Shown here in pieces: positions 6,266 to 14,843 of a DNA stretch of 18,803 nt (position 1 is its first letter; each line of letters starts with the position of its first letter). A model generated the notes under the pieces. The model searched no databases and was not told the DNA's origin. It saw only the letters and a list, made by a program, of their open reading frames with translations. Position numbers and translations under genes: made by a program. Location of the stretch: the NCBI GenBank assembly GCA_030536675.1, contig JAUNPM010000009.1:1-18803 (forward strand), in the 5' to 3' direction. The stretch comes from Clostridia bacterium (lineage in GTDB: Bacteria; Bacillota; Clostridia; Lachnospirales; CAG-274).

Positions 6266-6997
6266 TTATATTATATTTTTATAAGGCAGTTTAGATTCTA
6301 TAGTTGCTTTAACTCTGTCGGGAAGCTGTGCGAGCTCTTCCTTTGTAAGTGTTGAGGAATCTATGGGAGGGTGAATATACAAATTTATTTGTGCAGGTTT
6401 GATCTTGTAATTATTTGCCTCCATTACATTTCTTGTTCCGTCAATGGTAAGGGGAACAATGAGTTTTTTGCTTTTTGATGCAAGCTTAAAGCTGCCGCTT
6501 TTAAATTCTCCGAGCTCTCCCGTTTTGCTTCTTGTGCCTTCGGGGAAGATTACCATATTGATGCCGTTTTTTAGCTGTTTTATTCCTTCGATAATTATTT
6601 GGGCAGACTGCTTAATGTCATTTCTGTCCATAAAAAGACAATGTATTCTCTTCATCCATTTGTTTACAAAAGGAAATTTTTCAAGCTCCACCTTTGCAAC
6701 AAAGCCTTTTGGACAAGGCAAATATGCCAATAATAAAAGTATATCAAAATTACTTTGATGATTTGAAACAAAAAGTACATTGTCCTTATGAGGCAGGTTT
6801 TCAATACCGTATACATTTACTGATGCGCCCGAATCAGTTATTCTTTTGCGTGCCCAGTCTGTCACTTTTTCTGTTACAAAGTCTTCGTATTGTTCCTTGT
6901 TTCCCTGCTCAAGATATTTATCGGCTTTTTTTAGCTGAGGATCGTTTATTATAAGTGAACCTATGAATTTTAAATACCATTTTATTGATCTGAACAT
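6266..6997 (-). CDS. plsC: 1-acyl-sn-glycerol-3-phosphate acyltransferase (PlsC family)
   Basis: This 243-residue protein is of the lysophosphatidate acyltransferase family, which adds the second acyl chain to make phosphatidate at the inner face of the membrane. The catalytic HX4D motif is NHQSNFD, with H80 and D85. The glycerol-phosphate-binding motif FPEGTRSKTGELGEFKSG begins at residue 151, and the later family block IVPLTIDGTRN is present. One hydrophobic stretch near residues 7-18 may anchor the protein. The length is usual for the family. AAGGAAG (complement of 7003-7009) sits 5 nt before the ATG. It is divergent from the rsmB operon and precedes the SHOCT-like gene on the same strand. 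Other acyl acceptors are possible, since the family is broad, but the motifs are complete. Confidence 0.9.
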   Translation of the reverse strand: MFRSIKWYLKFIGSLIINDPQLKKADKYLEQGNKEQYEDFVTEKVTDWARKRITDSGASVNVYGIENLPHKDNVLFVSNHQSNFDILLLLAYLPCPKGFVAKVELEKFPFVNKWMKRIHCLFMDRNDIKQSAQIIIEGIKQLKNGINMVIFPEGTRSKTGELGEFKSGSFKLASKSKKLIVPLTIDGTRNVMEANNYKIKPAQINLYIHPPIDSSTLTKEELAQLPDRVKATIESKLPYKNII

Positions 6998-7095
6998 ATA
7001 TACTTCCTTCCTTTTATATAAATTAATAAGTGCAGGTAAAAAAACACTTTTTTATTTTGGTAAAATGTGTTAATATATACATAAGATAATTTTGG

Positions 7096-7117
7096 GAGTT
7101 ATTAAAGTCCATAACTC
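7096..7117. repeat. Perfect 7-bp inverted repeat in the divergent plsC/rsmB intergenic region
   Basis: GAGTTAT (7096-7102) and ATAACTC (7111-7117) form a perfect inverted repeat with an 8-bp spacer. The 182-bp gap 6998-7179 separates divergent genes. TATAAT-like boxes at 7127-7132 and 7133-7138 follow but lack a good -35, so the repeat could be an operator overlapping the -35 region of an activator-dependent rsmB promoter. It could also be a simple hairpin. The rest of the gap is AT-rich with nothing else recognisable. Confidence 0.4.
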
Positions 7118-7179
7118 GGATTTTAATATAATTATACTATAAATTTATTAAAATTAAAAGTAATTTTGGAGATAAAAAT

Positions 7180-8508
7180 ATGAATGAAAGAGAAATTGCC
7201 GTTTTTATACTTATGGATATATTTAATGAGAGGGCTTATAATAATATTATATTAAGGAAAACATTAAATAGCCACAGTGAGCTGACACCTGTGCAGAAAG
7301 CATTTATAACGGAGCTTGTAAACGGAACCTTGAGAAATCTTATAAACATTGATTATATTATTGATAAGTTTTCAAAAACAAAAACATTAAAAATGAAGCC
7401 TTTTATATTAAATAATATAAGAATTGCAGTTTATCAAATCATATATATGGATAAAATTCCTGTATCTGCTGCCTGCAATGAGGCTGTGAAGCTGGCTAAA
7501 AAAAGGAGCTTTGCTTCATTGTCGGGATTTGTAAACGGAGTGCTCAGGAGTATAGCAAGGGGAAAAGACAGTATTGAATATCCTTCCGATAAGGTAAAGG
7601 CTTTGGGTATAAAATATTCATATCCTCAATGGCTTATGGAATATTGGCTTGAAGAAATGACGGAAGATGAGATTGAAAAAATATGTAGGGCTTTTTCAGA
7701 GCCTCCCGTAATAAGTATATGTGTAAATACAACAAAAACAGATAAATATGAACTTAAGGACAGACTTTTAAAAGAAGGGATACAGGCAGATACGGATACG
7801 GTATCTGACAACAGCCTGTATATTTACAAAACAAGCAATATTGCGGAAAGCAAGTGCTATAAGGAGGGGCTGTTTCATATAATGGATGAGAGCTCTATGC
7901 TTGCGGTCCAAATTATGTCCCCTGAAAAAAATTCCGTTGTTGCTGATCTGTGTGCTGCTCCGGGAGGAAAAAGTTTTGCTGCTGCTGAGCTTATGGAAAA
8001 TACGGGGGTCGTTTATTCAAGGGATATTTATGAACACAAGGTCCGCCTTATAAAAGAAGGAGCGGAAAGATTGGGGCTTACGGTGATAAAAGCGGAAATT
8101 AAAGATGCAGAAAAAAGTGATCCAAATTTAAAGGCAGATTACGTTATTGCAGACGTACCCTGTTCGGGATTTGGACTTGTAAGAAAAAAGCCCGATATTA
8201 AATATAATAAAACCTATGATGATATAGAGGAGCTTGTTAAAATACAAAGGAGAATATTAAAAGCGGCTGCCGATTCGGTCAAAGAGGGCGGAGTGCTTAT
8301 ATATTCCACCTGTACAATATCCCACAAAGAAAATATTGAAAATGTAAAATGGTTTTGCGGAGAGTATGGGTTTAAATGTGAGGATATAACAAAATATCTG
8401 CCAAAGGGAACAAACTGCAAAACAGCGGATAAGGGTTATATTCAGATATTGCCTTATATGTGGGGAACAGACGGATTTTTTGTTGCAAGGATGAGAAAAA
8501 ATGGATAA
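7180..8508 (+). CDS. rsmB: 16S rRNA (cytosine-967-C5)-methyltransferase RsmB
   Basis: This 442-residue protein methylates C967 of 16S rRNA using S-adenosylmethionine. Residues 1-130 form the NusB-like RNA-binding domain. The Rossmann methyltransferase domain carries the cofactor motif CAAPGGK at 258-264. It has the two family cysteines: C328 in DVPCSGFG, which releases product, and C378 in YSTCTISHKEN, the nucleophile. The length is normal. GGAG at 7168-7171 precedes the ATG. This is the first gene of a compact operon that continues with rlmN and the phosphatase/kinase pair, a common order in Clostridia. The usual upstream neighbours (priA, def, fmt) are absent here, replaced by the divergent plsC. 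The last 8 bp overlap rlmN. Confidence 0.95.
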   Translation: MNEREIAVFILMDIFNERAYNNIILRKTLNSHSELTPVQKAFITELVNGTLRNLINIDYIIDKFSKTKTLKMKPFILNNIRIAVYQIIYMDKIPVSAACNEAVKLAKKRSFASLSGFVNGVLRSIARGKDSIEYPSDKVKALGIKYSYPQWLMEYWLEEMTEDEIEKICRAFSEPPVISICVNTTKTDKYELKDRLLKEGIQADTDTVSDNSLYIYKTSNIAESKCYKEGLFHIMDESSMLAVQIMSPEKNSVVADLCAAPGGKSFAAAELMENTGVVYSRDIYEHKVRLIKEGAERLGLTVIKAEIKDAEKSDPNLKADYVIADVPCSGFGLVRKKPDIKYNKTYDDIEELVKIQRRILKAAADSVKEGGVLIYSTCTISHKENIENVKWFCGEYGFKCEDITKYLPKGTNCKTADKGYIQILPYMWGTDGFFVARMRKNG

Positions 8509-9550
8509 GGTTGATTTAAGGTCTTTTACACTTGAAAAATTAAAGTCAGAGCTTGAAAATATGGGAGAGAAGCCATTTAGAGCAAAGCAGATATACGGCT
8601 GGCTTCACCAAAAGCAGGTCAGAGATTTTGATGATATGACAAATATATCAAAGGATCTGAGAGAAAAGCTCAAGGAAAAATATATAATAAAAAACTTAAA
8701 AATTGTTGAAAAACTTGTTTCAAAAGAGGATAATACAAGTAAATATTTATTTGATATTGGCAACAATACGGTTATAGAAAGTGTTTTGATGAAATATTCA
8801 TACGGCAATGCGGTATGTATATCCTCCCAAGCAGGGTGCAGAATGGGCTGTACTTTTTGTGCATCTACAATAGGAGGGCTTGAAAGAAATCTTATGCCTG
8901 GAGAAATGGCAGAGCAGATATATGAAATACAAAGAGATATAGGTGAAAGAGTGTCAAATGTGGTTATTATGGGAAGCGGTGAACCTCTTGACAATTATGA
9001 AAACGTACTTGATTTTCTTGAAATAATCCATTCAAAGGAAGGCTGTAATTTAAGTCACAGGCATATTACTCTTTCCACCTGCGGAGTTGTGGATAAAATA
9101 TATGACTTGGCAAAAGAAGATCTGCAAATTACACTTGCAATTTCACTTCACGCACCCAATAATGAAATAAGGAAAAATACAATGCCTATAGCTAAAAAGT
9201 ATGATTATGATTCTCTTTTAAGGGCGGCAAAGTATTATGCAGATGTAACGAAAAGACGGGTAACTTTTGAATATGCCCTTATAAAGGGTGTAAACGACGG
9301 GGAAGAAAATGCCGCAGAACTGGCTTCAAGGCTTAGAGGCATTATGTGTCACGTTAATTTGATACCCGTAAATGATGTAAGGGAAAACAATTATATCAGA
9401 AGTACGGAAGAAAATATAAAGAAATTTGCACAAACACTTAAATCAATGGGTATTGAAACTACTGTGAGAAGAAAACTGGGCAGCGACATAAATGCCGCCT
9501 GCGGACAGCTTAGAAAAAGTTATAAAGACAGGAATATTAAGGAGGAATAA
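8501..9550 (+). CDS. rlmN: Dual-specificity RNA methyltransferase RlmN (radical SAM)
   Basis: This 349-residue radical SAM enzyme methylates C2 of A2503 in 23S rRNA and of A37 in some tRNAs. The iron-sulfur motif is CRMGCTFC with C113, C117 and C120. The two catalytic cysteines of the family are C334 (INAACGQL), which carries the methyl group, and C106 (AVCISSQ). An N-terminal helical domain (1-95) and the MGSGEPLDNY block complete the picture. The start overlaps the rsmB stop (ATG at 8501, rsmB stop at 8506-8508). AAGGA at 8487-8491 lies 9 nt upstream. The phosphatase gene follows after 1 bp. All key residues are present. Confidence 0.96.
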   Translation: MDKVDLRSFTLEKLKSELENMGEKPFRAKQIYGWLHQKQVRDFDDMTNISKDLREKLKEKYIIKNLKIVEKLVSKEDNTSKYLFDIGNNTVIESVLMKYSYGNAVCISSQAGCRMGCTFCASTIGGLERNLMPGEMAEQIYEIQRDIGERVSNVVIMGSGEPLDNYENVLDFLEIIHSKEGCNLSHRHITLSTCGVVDKIYDLAKEDLQITLAISLHAPNNEIRKNTMPIAKKYDYDSLLRAAKYYADVTKRRVTFEYALIKGVNDGEENAAELASRLRGIMCHVNLIPVNDVRENNYIRSTEENIKKFAQTLKSMGIETTVRRKLGSDINAACGQLRKSYKDRNIKEE

Positions 9551-9551
9551 T

Positions 9552-10289
9552 ATGATAGGCTTTGGAAAGACCGACATAGGTCAAATACGTCCTAAAAATG
9601 AGGATTCCATATATGTATCAAACGCTCCTGTAGGAAAACTACATAACCTTTATATAGTTGCCGACGGTATGGGAGGACATAAAGCGGGACAGGTGGCAAG
9701 CAATACTGCTATTGAGGCATTTCTCGCATATCTTAACAAATATCAGCCTGACAGTACGGAAGAGCCTCTTGATATGCTTATAGGCGGTATTAATATGGCA
9801 AATGACGCCGTGTATAAATTGGGACAGACATATTATGAGGAATACGGAGATATGGGAACTACAATGGTTGCCGTTACTTTTGTGGGAAACAATATGTATG
9901 TGGCTCACGTGGGCGATTCAAGACTTTATAAAATATCAAGGGGTAAGATCGAGCAGATAACAAATGACCATTCCCTAGTTGCAGAAATGGTAAGGGCGGG
10001 ACAGCTTACGGAAACAGAAGCAAGAAATCACCCCCAGCGAAATTGTATAACAAGGGCTGTGGGAACTGACAGCAAGGTCGTTGCAGACGGCATTATTACA
10101 AAGGTAAACAAAGACGACATAATTGTGATTTGCAGCGACGGCTTGAGTACAATGCTTGAGGATAATGAAATTTTAATAATAAGCGGGGCAAAGCAATTTA
10201 CGACGGAAGAAAGAGTAAATATGCTTATAAATGCTGCAAACGAAAACGGCGGAATGGACAATATATCGGCTGTTATAATTGACATTTGA
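9552..10289 (+). CDS. prpC: PP2C-family Ser/Thr phosphatase, partner of the PASTA kinase
   Basis: This 245-residue soluble PP2C/PPM phosphatase reverses phosphorylation by the Ser/Thr kinase encoded next to it. The metal-binding motifs are all visible: RPKNEDS near 13-19, VADGMGGHKAGQ at 36-47, AHVGDSRLYKI in the middle, CSDGLSTML, and GGMDNISAV with the last acidic residue D236. The start at 9552 is chosen over an in-frame upstream start at 9492 because AAGGAGG (9539-9545) lies 6 nt before it and the upstream segment would overlap rlmN. The length equals that of Bacillus PrpC-type proteins (about 250). The kinase gene begins within or just after the stop codon, so expression is coupled. In Firmicutes this pair tunes cell wall synthesis, growth and dormancy exit. 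Confidence 0.95.
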   Translation: MIGFGKTDIGQIRPKNEDSIYVSNAPVGKLHNLYIVADGMGGHKAGQVASNTAIEAFLAYLNKYQPDSTEEPLDMLIGGINMANDAVYKLGQTYYEEYGDMGTTMVAVTFVGNNMYVAHVGDSRLYKISRGKIEQITNDHSLVAEMVRAGQLTETEARNHPQRNCITRAVGTDSKVVADGIITKVNKDDIIVICSDGLSTMLEDNEILIISGAKQFTTEERVNMLINAANENGGMDNISAVIIDI

Positions 10290-10302
10290 GGGGGTGGGGC
10301 TT

Positions 10303-12291
10303 GTGATACTTGAAAAAGGCTGTATAGTCAGCGAAAGATATAAAATACTTGAAACCATAGGCAAGGGCGGAATGGCTATTGTCTATAAGGCAAATGATTT
10401 AAAGCTGGGAAGAGATGTTACATTTAAAGTTTTAAAATCCGATTATATTGAAGATGAGGGCTTTATTAAACGATTCAGCACAGAGGCAAGAGCAGCTGCA
10501 CAGCTTGCCCATACAAATATAGTGAATGTTTACGATGTGGGAAATGACGGAGATATTCATTATATAGTTATGGAATATATAGACGGATATACTTTAAAGG
10601 AATTAATATATAAAAATGCACCCTTGGATAACAGACTTGCCTGTGATATTGCAATGCAAATAGCGGCGGGACTTGAAAATGCTCATGCTCACGGAGTTAT
10701 ACACAGGGATATTAAACCTGAGAATATACTTCTTACTAAGGTGGGCGGCAAGCTTACGGCAAAGGTAACGGACTTTGGTATTGCAAAGGCAAACAGCCTT
10801 GAAAATACCCAAGGGGATTATATGGGGTCCGTACATTATTTTTCTCCTGAACAGGCTAAGGGTGAAGATGTGGACCAAAGAAGCGATATTTATTCACTTG
10901 GTATAGTATTGTATGAAATGGTAACAGGTACAATACCTTTTGAGGGTCAGTCTGCTCTTGATTTGGCAATGAAGCATATTAAAGCTCCCATTCCTGATCC
11001 CAGAATGGTAAATCCCAAGGTATCTGTGGAAATAATTGAAATTATTAAAAAAGCCTGTGCAAAGGAGCCTAAAAACAGATACCAAAGTGCAAGGGCTATG
11101 GGGCAGGCACTTAAAAATGTAATAGAAAACAAAAATAAGAATGAAGATTTAAATAATAAAAACAACAAAAAAGTAAAAAAGCCCATCCCCGACATTGATG
11201 ACAGCGAAACAGAGGACGAGGAAGCTCTTGAAATAAAGAAAAGAGAGCGTAATGTTATAATTACGGCGGTCATAACGGGAATATTGATAATACTGCTTAT
11301 TACCGTAGGAGGAAGTATATTAAAAAATACCTTATACGGTGATACAGTAAAAATACCTAACTTTGTGGGTATGACTTATGAAAAGGCTTGTGTAAAGGCG
11401 GAGAAAAAGGGGCTTACCGTTGAGAGAAAGGATATATATCAGGCTGATGTGGACGCAGGCTGTGTTGCTCAGCAGACTCCCGAAAAAGGTGAAAGAGTTG
11501 AAAAGGGCGGAGTTGTTGTGCTTTATGTAAGTTTTGGCGCAGGAGATATACAGGTGCCCGATATTACCGGTATGCGTAAGTCAAAGGGTGAGGAAGCATT
11601 GGCTGAAATGGGACTTTCTCTTGGTTCTGTTGATTATGTGAACAGTGACAGACCTATAGGAGAAATTATTGAGCAGGATCCCGAAGGCGGAGAAATGGTA
11701 ACGGCAGACGCTAAAATAAATGTAAAGGTAAGTCAAGGCTCTGTGGACGAAGAAGTACAGGTGCCCGATCTTAAATTAAAGACACAGGAGGAGGTTTCTG
11801 AAATACTTGATGAGCTTGGACTTAATGCTAAGTTTATAGACGGTTACAGTGATACTGTGCCTGAAGGACAGGTGATCGATCAGGGAATAAGCGCCGATAC
11901 CTTTGTGCCTATAGGAAGTCAGATCACAGTTACAATAAGCAGAGGTGAAAATCAAAGCATAACGGAAGAGCAGACTGCAAGTGTACCTGCGATTATAGAT
12001 ATAGAGGAGCCTACAACGGAGGCGCCTACGGAAATAACAACGGCAGAGGCTGCCACCTCCGCTTCTGCCGATAGAAATATAAGTATTCCGGTAAATCCCG
12101 GTGCTTCAATATTAAATGATACGGGGAATACCGTTAAGGTAACAGCAAGCAAAAACGGCAGTGAAACGGTGTTAAAAGAATTTTCTCTTTCAAAAAATGA
12201 ATTTCCTTTTGACGTTCCTACAACATCAGACGGAAATACATTATATACTGTAACCGTAAACGGAAATGTAATATACAGCGAGATTAAATAA
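10303..12291 (+). CDS. prkC: PASTA-domain Ser/Thr protein kinase (PrkC/PknB/Stk1 family)
   Basis: A membrane eukaryotic-type kinase of 662 residues if started at the GTG at 10303. The kinase domain covers about 13-270: glycine loop GKGGMAIVYKA, K42, catalytic D136 in HRDIKPEN, DFG at 157-159 and GSVHYFSPEQ in the activation segment. A charged linker rich in Asn and Lys follows, then one membrane segment near 318-340. Three extracellular PASTA repeats lie at about 348-412, 416-479 and 485-549; these bind muropeptides or peptidoglycan in this family. A Thr/Ala/Glu-rich stretch and a final domain of about 70 residues follow (from near 592), probably beta-rich. The GTG start is preferred because GAGGGGG (10288-10294) is 8 nt upstream and the first residues match PrkC; a TTG at 10279 inside the phosphatase gene is less likely. 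Confidence 0.95.
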   Translation: MILEKGCIVSERYKILETIGKGGMAIVYKANDLKLGRDVTFKVLKSDYIEDEGFIKRFSTEARAAAQLAHTNIVNVYDVGNDGDIHYIVMEYIDGYTLKELIYKNAPLDNRLACDIAMQIAAGLENAHAHGVIHRDIKPENILLTKVGGKLTAKVTDFGIAKANSLENTQGDYMGSVHYFSPEQAKGEDVDQRSDIYSLGIVLYEMVTGTIPFEGQSALDLAMKHIKAPIPDPRMVNPKVSVEIIEIIKKACAKEPKNRYQSARAMGQALKNVIENKNKNEDLNNKNNKKVKKPIPDIDDSETEDEEALEIKKRERNVIITAVITGILIILLITVGGSILKNTLYGDTVKIPNFVGMTYEKACVKAEKKGLTVERKDIYQADVDAGCVAQQTPEKGERVEKGGVVVLYVSFGAGDIQVPDITGMRKSKGEEALAEMGLSLGSVDYVNSDRPIGEIIEQDPEGGEMVTADAKINVKVSQGSVDEEVQVPDLKLKTQEEVSEILDELGLNAKFIDGYSDTVPEGQVIDQGISADTFVPIGSQITVTISRGENQSITEEQTASVPAIIDIEEPTTEAPTEITTAEAATSASADRNISIPVNPGASILNDTGNTVKVTASKNGSETVLKEFSLSKNEFPFDVPTTSDGNTLYTVTVNGNVIYSEIK

Positions 12292-12292
12292 T

Positions 12293-13156
12293 ATGACAGG
12301 AAGAATAATAAGAGGTGTGGGCGGCTTATACTATGTTGCCGCCCAAAATTCAGTGTATGAATGTAGTGCCAGAGGAAAGTTCAGAAAAAATAAAATTACT
12401 CCTACTGTAGGGGATTTTGTTGATTTTACTGTTCTGGACGATGAAAATAAAAAAGGTGCTCTTGATGTAATAGAAAAAAGGAAAAATGAGCTTATAAGAC
12501 CGAGGGTCGCAAATATTGACACAGCGGTAATTACCTTTGCCGCCGCAAGCCCCAATATTAATATGGACCTCCTTGACAGATTTCTTATACTTGCGGAAAC
12601 TCAAGGCATACCTAACATTGTTATATGTATTAACAAATCCGATCTTGCCGATAATGAGGAAAGAGAAAGATTTATGAAAATTTATGCTAAAATATATACA
12701 GTGGTGTATGTATCTGCAAGAGAAAGCAAGGGAATAGATGAGCTCAAACACAGCATAAAGGGTGTTACTGTGTTTGCAGGTCCTTCGGGAGTAGGTAAAT
12801 CAAGTCTTATAAATGAGCTTATACCCCAAAGCAACAGACAGACAGGTGAAATAAGCCGTAAAATTGAAAGAGGTAAGCACACAACAAGACAGGTGGAGCT
12901 TCTTCATATGGCGGAAGATGTATATATTGTGGATTCGCCGGGATTTACTTCTCTTAATCTGGATTTTTTAAAAGCCGAGGATATTCAGAGGTATTTCAGG
13001 GAGTTTAAGCCATATATCGGACATTGCCGCTTTGCGGACTGTGCTCACATAGCAGAGCCTGACTGTGCTGTTAAAGAAAAAATAGGAGAAGATATTTCAG
13101 AGGAAAGATATGACAGATTTGTATATTTATACAATGAAATTAAACAAAGGAGATAA
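12293..13156 (+). CDS. rsgA: Ribosome small subunit-dependent GTPase RsgA (circularly permuted)
   Basis: This 287-residue GTPase assists late maturation of the 30S ribosomal subunit. Its GTPase motifs come in permuted order: NKSD (G4) at 114-117, then SARESKG (G5), then GPSGVGKSS (G1) at 163-171, HTTRQ (G2), and DSPGF (G3) at 214-218. An N-terminal OB-fold domain covers about 1-65. The C-terminal zinc site is C245, C250, H252 and C258 (HCRFADCAHIAEPDC). The start lies one base after the kinase stop and no clear ribosome binding site is visible, so translation probably relies on coupling to the kinase gene. Genes rsgA and rpe commonly follow prkC in Firmicutes. All catalytic and zinc residues are present. 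Confidence 0.96.
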   Translation: MTGRIIRGVGGLYYVAAQNSVYECSARGKFRKNKITPTVGDFVDFTVLDDENKKGALDVIEKRKNELIRPRVANIDTAVITFAAASPNINMDLLDRFLILAETQGIPNIVICINKSDLADNEERERFMKIYAKIYTVVYVSARESKGIDELKHSIKGVTVFAGPSGVGKSSLINELIPQSNRQTGEISRKIERGKHTTRQVELLHMAEDVYIVDSPGFTSLNLDFLKAEDIQRYFREFKPYIGHCRFADCAHIAEPDCAVKEKIGEDISEERYDRFVYLYNEIKQRR

Positions 13157-13161
13157 ATAAA

Positions 13162-13830
13162 ATGAAATATATATTGTCACCGTCACTGCTTTCAGCTGAT
13201 TTTACCGCACTTGACAGGGAAATTAAGGTGTGCGAAGATAACAATGTGGCTTATTTACACATAGATGTAATGGACGGTATGTTTGTGCCAAATATATCAA
13301 TAGGTATTCCTGTTGTAAAAAGCATAAGAAAAATAACCGATTTGGTACTTGACGTACATTTAATGATCGTTAAGCCTGAAAGATATATTAAGGCTTTTGC
13401 CGAAGCAGGGTCTGATATAATAAATATTCATTATGAGGCTACAGAGGATCACATAGGTGTGCTTAAGGAAATAAAGAAATTAGGTAAAAAGGCGGCTGTT
13501 ACAATAAAGCCTAATACGAGCTATAAGGATATTATTTCATTAAGCGATTATGTTGATATGTTTCTTGTAATGAGCGTAGAGCCGGGGTTCGGCGGACAGA
13601 GCTTTATTGAGTCAACACTTAAAAATGTTGAAGGACTTGCTGAATACAGGGAAAATAACGGCTTAAGTTACGATATAGAAATTGACGGAGGAATAAATGC
13701 AGATAATATAACCAGTCCTCTTGATGCGGGAGCAAACATTATTGTTGCAGGCTCCGCTGTATTCGGAAAGGGAGATACGGCTGAAAAGATACGGAAATTA
13801 AACGGTATAATAGATAAATATAACAAATGA
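13162..13830 (+). CDS. rpe: Ribulose-phosphate 3-epimerase
   Basis: This 222-residue TIM-barrel enzyme interconverts ribulose 5-phosphate and xylulose 5-phosphate in the pentose phosphate pathway. Metal and catalytic residues are visible: H33 and D35 in HIDVMDG, H66 in DVHLMI, and D175 in IDGGIN. The loops MSVEPGFGGQSF and GSAVFG bind the phosphate. AAAGGAG overlaps the end of rsgA and stands about 8 nt before the ATG. The length and order (rsgA, rpe, thiN) are standard for Firmicutes. No unusual features. Confidence 0.96.
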   Translation: MKYILSPSLLSADFTALDREIKVCEDNNVAYLHIDVMDGMFVPNISIGIPVVKSIRKITDLVLDVHLMIVKPERYIKAFAEAGSDIINIHYEATEDHIGVLKEIKKLGKKAAVTIKPNTSYKDIISLSDYVDMFLVMSVEPGFGGQSFIESTLKNVEGLAEYRENNGLSYDIEIDGGINADNITSPLDAGANIIVAGSAVFGKGDTAEKIRKLNGIIDKYNK

Positions 13831-13862
13831 TAAAGTGTTATATACTGCAATGAGGTTATGAA

Positions 13863-14495
13863 ATGAAAACTATAATAATAGGCAACGGTAATATTAATGA
13901 CTATGAAATTATAAGGGAATATTTTGACGACGCATATATAATTGCCTGCGACGGTGGGTTAAGGCATTGCCGTGCTATGATGATAACTCCCAATGTAATG
14001 GTTGGAGATTTTGATTCGGCAAATAAAGCTGACGCTGACTTTTTTGAAAAAATGGGAGTTCCTAAAATAGAATATCCCAAAAGGAAAAATATGACTGATA
14101 TGGAAATAGGCATTGATCTGGCAATAGAAAAGAAAGCCGACGAAATCTACATAGTAGGCGGTCTGGGAAAGAGGTTTGACCACAGTCTTGCAAATGTGCA
14201 CATATTGCTAAGACCTGTAAGTATGGGAATAAGAGCTTGTCTTTTAGATGAACGCAATATAATAACCTTGGTTAAAGACCGTATTGATATTGTGGGTGAA
14301 AAGGGACAGACTGTTTCACTTATACCCCTGACAAGCGTTGTAAAGGGTATAAATACGGAAAATATGGAGTATTCTCTTGATGATGCGGTTATGGAAATAG
14401 GGAATTCATTAGGTGTGAGCAATGTTATGACAGAAGATACTGCTTCCGTGTCTGTAAGTGAGGGAGTGCTTATAATTATTATGTCAAGAGATTAA
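13863..14495 (+). CDS. thiN: Thiamine pyrophosphokinase
   Basis: This 210-residue enzyme transfers pyrophosphate from ATP to thiamine to give thiamine diphosphate. Conserved motifs are CDGGLRH at 29-35, VGDFDS at 47-52, NMTDMEIG at 76-83 and GGLGKRFDHSLAN at 99-111. The C-terminal half forms the thiamine-binding domain, with the dimer-contact region near GVSNVMTED. GAGGTT at about 13852 precedes the ATG. It stands 32 bp after rpe and is the last well-known gene of the operon. Transcription probably continues through a small membrane protein gene to the terminator at 14786. Confidence 0.94.
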   Translation: MKTIIIGNGNINDYEIIREYFDDAYIIACDGGLRHCRAMMITPNVMVGDFDSANKADADFFEKMGVPKIEYPKRKNMTDMEIGIDLAIEKKADEIYIVGGLGKRFDHSLANVHILLRPVSMGIRACLLDERNIITLVKDRIDIVGEKGQTVSLIPLTSVVKGINTENMEYSLDDAVMEIGNSLGVSNVMTEDTASVSVSEGVLIIIMSRD

Positions 14496-14537
14496 ACATT
14501 TTTGCATAAATATAAATATACTGTTTTTCGGGGCGGG

Positions 14538-14696
14538 GTGTTTATATTGAGATTTTGTGATGTAAAAAGATATTTTCTCGGAATATTTCTTATTGGCGTG
14601 GGTATAGGTATATTGGTCGGAAGATTTTGCGGATTTGGTTTTATAGTAGGTATTATTTTTATAGGTGTTGGAGTTTATGTACTTACAGCTTTTTGA
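14538..14696 (+). CDS. Small glycine-rich two-helix membrane protein, function unknown
   Basis: A small open frame of about 50 residues. Possible starts are GTG at 14538 and TTG at 14547, with the G-rich stretch 14529-14538 as ribosome site for the TTG; an in-frame TTG at 14502 has no visible site. The body holds two hydrophobic segments rich in glycine (YFLGIFLIGVGIGILVG and FIVGIIFIGVGVYVLTAF) separated by a short RFCGFG turn, so a hairpin in the membrane is predicted. The two helices share an IGVG-type packing motif. It follows thiN by about 40 bp and lies before the operon terminator, so it is probably the last operon gene. I do not recognise a family. Short length and the unusual start keep confidence moderate. 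Confidence 0.6.
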   Translation: MFILRFCDVKRYFLGIFLIGVGIGILVGRFCGFGFIVGIIFIGVGVYVLTAF

Positions 14697-14785
14697 AAAA
14701 TATACACTTTTTACGAAATGGCAAAATTAAAGTTTAAATGCGCCGATTGCTTTGTTTATTAAATAAAAAATGAATTATGAATACT

Positions 14786-14836
14786 TAAGGGTCGTACAAA
14801 TTAAGGATGAGAGTAATTTGTACGACCCTTATTTTA
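14786..14836 (+). terminator. Intrinsic terminator with 17-bp perfect stem, end of rsmB-thiN operon
   Basis: Bases 14786-14802 pair perfectly with 14815-14831 over 17 bp around a 12-nt loop, followed by TTTT at 14832-14835. This is the first strong terminator after rsmB, so the operon from 7180 probably ends here. The remaining sequence 14697-14785 is AT-rich with nothing recognisable. Confidence 0.9.
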
Positions 14837-14843
14837 TTGATAT

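Noticed and set aside
5707..6294. A 195-codon plus-strand open frame rich in Phe and Cys
   Set aside because: It lies antisense to the charged SHOCT-like gene and part of plsC. Its Phe/Cys/Asn-rich composition is what the complement of a Lys/Glu-rich gene gives, and it has no ribosome site or recognisable domain.
9492..9551. N-terminal extension of the PP2C phosphatase
   Set aside because: It would overlap the end of rlmN in another frame and lacks the family's usual start; AAGGAGG sits correctly before the ATG at 9552.
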